This document shows, in pieces, positions 57,721-64,000 of a stretch of 64,000 nucleotides of DNA (within the stretch, counting starts at the first letter, position 1; every line of letters starts with the position of its first letter). The position numbers were made by a program, and so were the translations under genes. Source of the stretch: Trabulsiella odontotermitis (lineage in GTDB: Bacteria > Pseudomonadota > Gammaproteobacteria > Enterobacterales > Enterobacteriaceae); NCBI RefSeq assembly GCF_030053895.1, contig NZ_CP125781.1, positions 2,232,001 through 2,296,000 on the forward strand, given 5' to 3'. The notes under the pieces were generated by a model. That model did not search any database and was not told where the DNA came from. It worked only from the letters and a program-made list of their open reading frames with translations.

Positions 57721-60165
57721 TTACGCCGTTACGATTGGCGGTTCTTCAAACGCGGTCAGCTTCGGTGCTTCGCCTTTGTATTTCTCAGCGTACACCAGCG
57801 AGGTGTTACCCGCGCAGCCGTTTGCCAGACGTGACGTCGGGATATCCGCCGTCAGCACGTTGGCGCCACCGTTTTTACAGATCCCGTTTTCGATATCTGG
57901 CCAGGCGCCTTCATGGATACAGATCACGCCCTGTTTGATGCCGTAGCTGACGCGGGCACCGACCAGCACCTGTCCACGCGCGTTCCAGACGCGGACCAGA
58001 TCGCCATCAGCAATGCCGCGGGCTTTCGCATCTTCCGGGTGGATGGTAACCGGCTCACGGTTTGCCACCGCATACTCTTTACGCAGCGCAGCATAGTTCA
58101 ACTGGCTGTGCAGACGATGCGCCGGGTGGGCGGTCAGCAACTGCAACTGATCTTTATCTGCGGTGCCTTTCCACTCGTCCGGCGCCAGCCAGGTCGCGTG
58201 CGGTGGGCAGTCTTTGTAATTGAATCCCTCAATGGTTTTTGAGTAGATTTCAATCTTGCCGCTTGGCGTCCCGAGGGCATTCATCACCGGATCGCTGCGG
58301 AACTCCGCGTAGCGAACGTACTTCTCATTTTTCTCGTTCTTACGCATTTCGATCAGCTTGTTCTGCTGCCAGAAGGCATTGAACTGCGGCATTGCCACAC
58401 GCTGCGCACGACCCGCTTTTTGCGCCTCATCATAGAACTGCTTCAGCCAGCCCATCTCGTCTTTACCTTCGGTGTAGACCGCTTTCCCGCCAGCTTTGAG
58501 CATTTCAGCCAGATCGGCAAACACGTCGAAGTCGTTACGGGATTCGAACTGCGGTGGCACGGCCTGTTTCATCGGCACCAGGTGTTGATTACTGTAGTCG
58601 CCGGTCATGGTCAGGTCGTTACGCTCGAACGAGGTGGTGATCGGCAGAACGATGTCCGCGTGTTTCGCCGCCGCCGTCCAGTAGCTTTCGGAAATCACCA
58701 CCAGCTCCGGTTTCTGCCAGGCTTTGATCAGACGGTTGGTATCCTGATGATGAGTAAAGTTACCGCCGCCTGCCCACCAGATCATTTTGATATCCGGGAA
58801 GGTCTGCTCTTTACCGTTGTGCTGATATTTGCCGCCAGGGTTTTCCAGCGCTTCGACAATACGCGCCACCGGAATACTGGTGACCGCATCAGATACAGCC
58901 CAGTCATTACCGGCGGAAGAACCGCCTGCAATCTGCGCGGAAATGGCTGGCAGCACACCGCCAACACGGGTCGGGTTACCGCCGTTGGAGTAGTGATAGG
59001 TGAAGCCAAAACCGCCGCCTTCTGTCCCGATCTGACCGAGCATCGCCGCCAGGGTAACCAGCATCCAGTGACGCTGTTCGCCATATTGCTGGCGCTGAAT
59101 ACCCCAGCCCGCCATCAGCATGGTTTTGTTGCCGGCGAAAATGTCTGCCAGTTTCTCAATTTGCTCTGCCGGCACGCCGCTGATGCCCGCTGCCCACTCG
59201 GCGGTTTTTTCTGTCTTGTCGGTTTTACCGAGCAGATACTCTTCAAACTGCGGATAACCGGTGGTGTACTTGTCGAGGAAGGCTTTGTCGTGCAGCCCTT
59301 TTTTCACCAGCGTATGGGCGATGCCGAGCATCATGGCCACGTCGGTGCCCATATTCGGTGCGATCCAGGTGGCACTGTCGCCAAAGAAATCGATAGTTTC
59401 GGAACGCATTGGGTCAATGGCGATGACGCTCTTGCCTGATTTTTTCAGCAGATGGAAATATTCAAGCCCTTGCTCATCGGTGCTGCTCCAGGCAATTTTC
59501 AGCGTGTTGAGCGGGTTCATGCCCCACAGCACCACGACCTGGCTGTGCTCGAGGATCATCGGCCATGTGGTCGGTTGCTCGTACACTTCGACTGACCCCA
59601 GCACGTAAGGGAGGATCACCTGTGCGGCGCCGGTGGAGTAGTCGCCAGTGTGCCCGGCATAACCGCCCGCCATGCTCATGTAGCGCTGCAACAGGGTCTG
59701 TGCTTTATGCAGCACGCCACTGGAGCGCCAGCCGTAGGAACCGGCGAAAACAGAGGAGGGGCCATAGCTGCTGCGAATACGGCTGTGTTGCTCGTGAATG
59801 AGTTTCAGCGCCTGATCCCAGCTCACGCGAACGAACGGATCGTTCCCGCGTTTGCCATCGGCTTTGCCAGGATTTTCCAGATAGCTTTTACGAACCATCG
59901 GGTATTTGATACGCGCGGTGGTGTGTACTTGATCCGGCGCGGTCTGTTGCAGTGAGTTCGGTACGGTTTTGGGCAGTGCGCCTTTAGAGGAAACGATTTT
60001 TCCGTCCTTGACCTCGACATACATCGCACCCCAACGCCCGGCGGTCAGAATAGCGCCGCCTGCCGGGCCTTCCGCCCAGGCTGGCATCGGGATGGCGGAC
60101 GTAATCGCCAGCGAACCCGTTGCTGCTCCGGCCGTTTTAATAAAGTCGCGTCTTGTGAGTCTCAT
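57721..60165 (-). CDS. torZ: TorZ, periplasmic molybdopterin TMAO/biotin-sulfoxide reductase
   Basis: An 814-residue molybdoenzyme of the DMSO-reductase family (E. coli TorZ 809). The twin-arginine signal is TRRDFIKTAGAATGS. The Mo-ligating Ser is in HTGDYSTGAAQV. The sequence follows TorZ closely. It reduces TMAO and S- and N-oxides during anaerobic respiration, taking electrons from TorY. It lies 21 bp after torY. In K-12 torYZ is elsewhere. Confidence 0.94.
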   Translation of the reverse strand: MRLTRRDFIKTAGAATGSLAITSAIPMPAWAEGPAGGAILTAGRWGAMYVEVKDGKIVSSKGALPKTVPNSLQQTAPDQVHTTARIKYPMVRKSYLENPGKADGKRGNDPFVRVSWDQALKLIHEQHSRIRSSYGPSSVFAGSYGWRSSGVLHKAQTLLQRYMSMAGGYAGHTGDYSTGAAQVILPYVLGSVEVYEQPTTWPMILEHSQVVVLWGMNPLNTLKIAWSSTDEQGLEYFHLLKKSGKSVIAIDPMRSETIDFFGDSATWIAPNMGTDVAMMLGIAHTLVKKGLHDKAFLDKYTTGYPQFEEYLLGKTDKTEKTAEWAAGISGVPAEQIEKLADIFAGNKTMLMAGWGIQRQQYGEQRHWMLVTLAAMLGQIGTEGGGFGFTYHYSNGGNPTRVGGVLPAISAQIAGGSSAGNDWAVSDAVTSIPVARIVEALENPGGKYQHNGKEQTFPDIKMIWWAGGGNFTHHQDTNRLIKAWQKPELVVISESYWTAAAKHADIVLPITTSFERNDLTMTGDYSNQHLVPMKQAVPPQFESRNDFDVFADLAEMLKAGGKAVYTEGKDEMGWLKQFYDEAQKAGRAQRVAMPQFNAFWQQNKLIEMRKNEKNEKYVRYAEFRSDPVMNALGTPSGKIEIYSKTIEGFNYKDCPPHATWLAPDEWKGTADKDQLQLLTAHPAHRLHSQLNYAALRKEYAVANREPVTIHPEDAKARGIADGDLVRVWNARGQVLVGARVSYGIKQGVICIHEGAWPDIENGICKNGGANVLTADIPTSRLANGCAGNTSLVYAEKYKGEAPKLTAFEEPPIVTA

Positions 60166-60186
60166 AGTTGCTCCTGGTGTTCTCGT

Positions 60187-61281
60187 TTATTCTTTGATGT
60201 CTTTCGCGTTGTACTGGAAATAACGACTCAGGATATCCAGCTCGTTTTCACTGATATTGGTGCGTGCCCCCATGCCTTTCACCACTGACGGCCAGGCATT
60301 AAGGGTGTAGTGATGCGTAGGAATTGGCGCATGACAGCCCGCGCAGTAGACGTCGTCCAGCTTGCGGGCGTAATCCCACATTGGCTCGCGGCTGGCGAGT
60401 GCCGACGCGCTCCATTCGCCCTGCAGTGTCACGTCACGCCAGGCATTGCCGTAATCATCTTTTTTCCAGTCGGAAAGCACTTTCAGCGACTGCTGGCCTT
60501 TTTCACTGAGGCTGGCGAGGATCAGGCGCTGGCCGGCGGCGTAGTAAATAACCTGCTCGCTGCCCTGCATCTGGCTGCCGCGAATTTCCACCTGTCGCGC
60601 CGTACCTTCGTTTTTCAGCACATGCAGTTCCGTGGCCGGATAAACAGTGCCGAGATCGCCAAGCGGGGTATTGCTGACGACATAAAGCGTTCTGGCATCG
60701 GCAGGTGTGGATGCGGCCTGGGTTTGCAGCGCTTTGACGGCGCTGTCATCCATTTTGATCTCAGGGGGGAAGTGGGCGACGCCTTTATGGCAGTCGATAC
60801 AGGTCTGTTTTTCCTTAATACCCATTTCGTGCATTTTCTGTGCTTCGGGGCTCTGCGCGCTGAGATCCATGGCATCCATGCTGTGGCAACTGCGGCAGGT
60901 TGCCGAGTCATTGGCTTTTAATTGCGCCCAGACTGTCTGCGCCATTTCCAGCCGATGTTCTTCGAATTTCTCAGGGGTATCGATCTTTTTGGTGATGAAC
61001 TGGTGATAAATATCTTTCGAAGCGAGGAATTTGGTGACGAGATAATCCATACCACCCTCAGGAATATGGCAATCCGCACATTCGGCGCGGATCCCTTTCT
61101 GATTCTGAAAATGCACAGAGCCGGTATATTCTTCATAAGGGGCTTGCATGGTATGGCAGGATAAACAGAATTCCGTGCTGGAGGTTTTGTGTAACGTCCA
61201 TTGCGCCGCGAGGATCGCCAGTGCGCCAAGAATGACGCCAAGTAAACAAACCAGCGCCAGGGTTTTATTTATTTTTCTCAT
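60187..61281 (-). CDS. torY: TorY, membrane-anchored pentaheme c-type cytochrome
   Basis: A 364-residue cytochrome (E. coli TorY 366) of the NapC/NirT-TorC type. One N-terminal transmembrane anchor (about 9-27) is followed by five CXXCH motifs: CLSCH, CADCH, CRSCH, CIDCH and the distal CAGCH of the C-terminal domain. It takes electrons from menaquinol and hands them to TorZ in the periplasm. It is the first gene of the operon, with a perfect FNR box about 65 bp before its start. Confidence 0.95.
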   Translation of the reverse strand: MRKINKTLALVCLLGVILGALAILAAQWTLHKTSSTEFCLSCHTMQAPYEEYTGSVHFQNQKGIRAECADCHIPEGGMDYLVTKFLASKDIYHQFITKKIDTPEKFEEHRLEMAQTVWAQLKANDSATCRSCHSMDAMDLSAQSPEAQKMHEMGIKEKQTCIDCHKGVAHFPPEIKMDDSAVKALQTQAASTPADARTLYVVSNTPLGDLGTVYPATELHVLKNEGTARQVEIRGSQMQGSEQVIYYAAGQRLILASLSEKGQQSLKVLSDWKKDDYGNAWRDVTLQGEWSASALASREPMWDYARKLDDVYCAGCHAPIPTHHYTLNAWPSVVKGMGARTNISENELDILSRYFQYNAKDIKE

Positions 61282-61967
61282 TCCACTTCTCGTTATGTTT
61301 TTACCTCGTTGTAGGTAAACGATAAGTAACCAATAAGCGGTAAACCTTGATATTCATCAAAAGGTAAGGGGAATGGAGGCAGAGAATACTACATTCCTGA
61401 AGAGGATCTCATTTTGAAATACAGCGGAAAAAGGATGACTAAACAGCAGTCTGTGCTGGTATGAATGGTTTCATGTGCCAGCATTTAGCTTAGAAACAGT
61501 ATAAAAATCCTAACCGCGCCCCGCGATGAACTCATAAGAGTCATTAATCAGCAAAAAACACTTGGTTATATATTTTATTATACAACGGAGCGGCGTAAAC
61601 CGTGTAAATGGCGATAGGGGAGAATCCCGCTGGCGAACTATTTACTAAACACCGTTCTTATTCACTGAATATCTTTTTCTGCTTTTAAAAATAACGCATT
61701 TAATTAACGATGATTATTTGAAGTGATATTTCTTCGCAACGGCCATATGAAAAATCAATACCCTCAACAACACAGTAACTGTTTGTCTCTTTGGCCGTCT
61801 ATTATTGCTTTTGTCTGACTTTTCAGCGTAATGCGCGGCTTGTCACAACCTGAGTAAATTTCCTCAGCGCGGCAGGTGCGCCCTCGTTGCGCCGTCTACT
61901 GTTATTAAAGGAGATATTTTTACGGCACGGCTGCCGCCAGAATTCATTGTGACAGGAGTAAGATTCT
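61282..61967. other. Long intergenic region between torY and ydcS
   Basis: 686 bp with no convincing gene. The torY side holds the FNR box; the middle is AT-rich (for example TATATATTTTATTATACAA near 61565); the ydcS side holds its AGGAG ribosome site and presumably the promoter, which is sigma-S dependent in E. coli. I see no other recognisable element. Confidence 0.6.
61347..61360. promoter_or_regulatory. Perfect FNR box of torYZ
   Basis: TTGATATTCATCAA matches the FNR consensus TTGAT-N4-ATCAA at every defined base. The far end of the box lies 66 bp upstream of the torY start, which suits class II activation at about -41.5. Confidence 0.85.
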
Positions 61968-63113
61968 ATGAGCAAGCAATTTGCCCGCAGCAGCCTGTGC
62001 GCGCTGGGAATGACCGTCATTACCGCGCATGCCGCCGAACCCCCGACATCGCTCGAAAAAGGCGAAGGCCAGTTAGATATTATCGCCTGGCCTGGCTATA
62101 TCGAACGGGGGCAGACGGATAAAAACTACGACTGGGTCACCGCCTTCGAAAAAGAGAGTGGTTGCCAGGTCAACGTCAAAACCGCCGCCACCTCTGACGA
62201 GATGGTCAGCCTGATGGCCAAAGGCGGATACGATCTGGTCACCGCGTCCGGCGATGCGTCCTTGCGTTTGATCATGGGCAAACGCGTACAACCGATCGAC
62301 ACCAGACTGATCCCGGCCTGGAAAACCCTCGATCCGCGCATTGTGAAGGGCGACTGGTTTAACGTCGACGGCAAAGTGTACGGCACGCCGTATCAGTGGG
62401 GCCCGAACCTGCTGATGTACAACACCAAAACGTTCACGACGCCGCCGGACAGCTGGAGCGTGGTGTTTGTTAAGCAGAATCTGCCCGATGGAAAAACCAA
62501 CCAGGGGCGCGTTCAGGCTTACGACGGCCCCATTTATATTGCCGATGCCGCGCTGTTCGTGAAAGCAACGCAGCCGCAACTCGGCATCAAAGATCCCTAC
62601 CAGCTCACTGAAGAACAGTATCAGGCGGTACTGAAAGTGCTGCGCGATCAGCATGGCCTGATCCACCGCTACTGGCACGACACCACCGTCCAGATGAGTG
62701 ATTTCAAAAACGAAGGCGTTGTCGCCTCCAGCGCCTGGCCCTATCAGGCCAACGGGCTGAAAGGTGAAGGGCAGCCTATTGCCACTGTGTTTCCAAAAGA
62801 AGGCGTAACCGGCTGGGCCGATACCACCATGCTGCATGCGCAGGCGAAGCATCCGGTCTGTGCTTACAAGTGGATGAACTGGTCGCTGACGCCAAAAGTG
62901 CAGGGGGATGTATCCGCCTGGTTTGGTTCGCTTCCCGTGGTGCCGGAAGGTTGCAAAGCCAGCACCTTGCTCGGCGAAAAAGGCTGCGAAACCAACGGCT
63001 ACGCCTTCTTTGACAAGATCGCCTTCTGGAAAACGCCAGTGGCGAACGGCGGCAAATATGTCTCCTACAGCCGCTGGACGCAGGATTACATCGCCATCAT
63101 GGGCGGTCGCTGA
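61968..63113 (+). CDS. ydcS: YdcS, periplasmic binding protein of the YdcSTUV transporter
   Basis: A 381-residue protein, the E. coli length, with a signal peptide (to about residue 22, VITAHAAEP) and a spermidine/putrescine-binding-like fold (TAATSDEMVSLMAKGGYDLVTASGD). In E. coli it is the binding component of a putrescine-type ABC transporter and has also been linked to polyhydroxybutyrate synthesis and DNA uptake. ydcT begins 15 bp on. The ATG follows ACAGGAG. Confidence 0.94.
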   Translation: MSKQFARSSLCALGMTVITAHAAEPPTSLEKGEGQLDIIAWPGYIERGQTDKNYDWVTAFEKESGCQVNVKTAATSDEMVSLMAKGGYDLVTASGDASLRLIMGKRVQPIDTRLIPAWKTLDPRIVKGDWFNVDGKVYGTPYQWGPNLLMYNTKTFTTPPDSWSVVFVKQNLPDGKTNQGRVQAYDGPIYIADAALFVKATQPQLGIKDPYQLTEEQYQAVLKVLRDQHGLIHRYWHDTTVQMSDFKNEGVVASSAWPYQANGLKGEGQPIATVFPKEGVTGWADTTMLHAQAKHPVCAYKWMNWSLTPKVQGDVSAWFGSLPVVPEGCKASTLLGEKGCETNGYAFFDKIAFWKTPVANGGKYVSYSRWTQDYIAIMGGR

Positions 63114-63128
63114 GTGCGGGAGTGAAAC

Positions 63129-64000
63129 ATGACGTATGCCGTAGAGTTTCATGACGTCTCGCGTCTGTATGGTGATGTGCGCGCGGTGGATGGAGTCAGC
63201 ATTGCGATTAAGGATGGCGAGTTTTTCTCCATGCTGGGGCCGTCCGGCTCCGGCAAAACCACCTGTCTGCGGTTGATTGCCGGGTTCGAGCAGCTTTCCG
63301 GTGGCAACATCAGCATTTTCGGCAAAGAGGCCAGCGAACTTCCCCCCTGGGAACGCGATGTAAACACGGTCTTTCAGGATTACGCGCTGTTCCCGCATAT
63401 GTCGATTCTCGACAACGTCGCTTACGGGTTAATGGTCAAAGGGGTCGATAAAAAAACGCGGCGGCAGCGTGCGCAGGAGGCGCTGGAAAAAGTGGCACTC
63501 GGGTTTGTCCATACCCGAAAGCCGTCGCAACTCTCCGGCGGTCAGCGCCAGCGGGTGGCGATAGCCCGTGCGCTGGTCAATCAACCGCGCGTGCTGTTGC
63601 TTGATGAGCCGCTGGGCGCGCTGGATCTCAAATTGCGCGAGCAGATGCAGCTTGAACTGAAAAAGCTGCAACAGGATCTGGGGATCACCTTTATTTTCGT
63701 CACTCACGATCAGGGCGAAGCGCTGTCGATGTCCGATCGCGTCGCGGTGTTTAACAACGGTCGCATTGAACAAGTCGATTCTCCACGTGATTTGTATCTG
63801 CGTCCGCGTACGCCGTTCGTCGCCGGGTTCGTCGGCACCTCCAACGTGTTTGATCCGGCGATGAGCGAAAAACTGTGCGGGATGGCGGGCGTCTGGTCGC
63901 TGCGTCCGGAACATATTCGGCTCAATGAAGGCGGCGAAGTGCAGGTTAATGGCGTGGTCCAGGCGGTGCAGTATCAGGGGGCGGCGACGCGCGTTGAGAT
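63129..64000 (+). CDS. ydcT: YdcT, ABC transporter ATPase (partial)
   Basis: The first 290 residues of a transporter ATPase (E. coli YdcT 337); the window ends inside the C-terminal regulatory domain. Walker A is GPSGSGKTT, the Q-loop VFQDYALF, the signature LSGGQRQRVAIARAL, Walker B LLLDEP and the switch THDQGEAL. It should power the YdcSTUV polyamine-type transporter. It starts 15 bp after ydcS, as in K-12. Confidence 0.95.
   Translation, partial: MTYAVEFHDVSRLYGDVRAVDGVSIAIKDGEFFSMLGPSGSGKTTCLRLIAGFEQLSGGNISIFGKEASELPPWERDVNTVFQDYALFPHMSILDNVAYGLMVKGVDKKTRRQRAQEALEKVALGFVHTRKPSQLSGGQRQRVAIARALVNQPRVLLLDEPLGALDLKLREQMQLELKKLQQDLGITFIFVTHDQGEALSMSDRVAVFNNGRIEQVDSPRDLYLRPRTPFVAGFVGTSNVFDPAMSEKLCGMAGVWSLRPEHIRLNEGGEVQVNGVVQAVQYQGAATRVE

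Noticed and set aside
61823..62020. 65-codon minus-strand frame over the ydcS start
   Set aside because: It overlaps the ydcS signal peptide region and has no supporting feature.

Overview
The window is chromosomal DNA from an enteric gamma-proteobacterium. Gene order follows the Escherichia coli K-12 stretch from ydbH to ydcT (feaR-feaB-tynA-paa cluster-azoR-hrpA-ydcF-gapC-cybB-trg-ydcI-ydcJ-opgD-rimL-ydcK-tehB-ydcL-ydcO-rlhA-ydcR-ydcS-ydcT). Protein lengths are nearly identical to the E. coli ones as I remember them. Several blocks that K-12 does not carry here, and several K-12 genes that are missing, argue against E. coli itself. A Citrobacter-like genus is my best inference, but the sequence alone does not settle it.

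Region 1 (1-19400): the tail of the YdbH-YnbE-YdbL envelope lipid-transport system is followed by a complete route from aromatic amines to central metabolism. The periplasmic amine oxidase TynA makes phenylacetaldehyde, FeaB oxidises it to phenylacetate under control of FeaR, and PaaK makes the CoA thioester. PaaABCDE epoxidises the ring, PaaG isomerises it, PaaZ opens it, and PaaJ, PaaF and PaaH carry out beta-oxidation to acetyl-CoA and succinyl-CoA. PaaI and PaaY are thioesterases, and PaaX is the phenylacetyl-CoA-responsive repressor. The divergent paaZ/paaA control region holds a CRP-like site and TGATTC/GAATCA elements.

Region 2 (19400-28720): a Hok-family type I toxin has lost its leader to a full-length 1443-bp IS150 with a 3-bp target duplication. 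Then come azoR, hrpA, ydcF, an intact gapC (a pseudogene in K-12) with aldA missing beside it, and cybB.

Region 3 (28900-35360): an accessory block of a YcaC-like hydrolase, a DosP-like heme-PAS/EAL phosphodiesterase without a DosC partner, and a class III alcohol dehydrogenase. It ends at a Trg-like chemoreceptor that carries the NWETF tether lacking in E. coli Trg and has a sigma-28-type promoter.

Region 4 (35360-50540): the ydcI/hglS pair, then an accessory esterase - LysR - aminotransferase - amino-acid-binding protein block, then opgD, rimL, ydcK, a tehB without tehA under an NsrR-like site, ydcL, an EamA exporter/AraC regulator pair, and ydcO.

Region 5 (50540-64000): rlhA; a cyanide-insensitive-type cytochrome bd operon with a 41-residue DUF2474 microprotein; a TacAT-type toxin-antitoxin pair with two perfect operator palindromes; ydcR; a torYZ operon with a perfect FNR box; and the start of the ydcSTUV transporter. 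No rRNA, tRNA or CRISPR array was seen. I found no wholly new system. The most distinctive content is the set of cargo blocks sitting in otherwise E. coli-like order.
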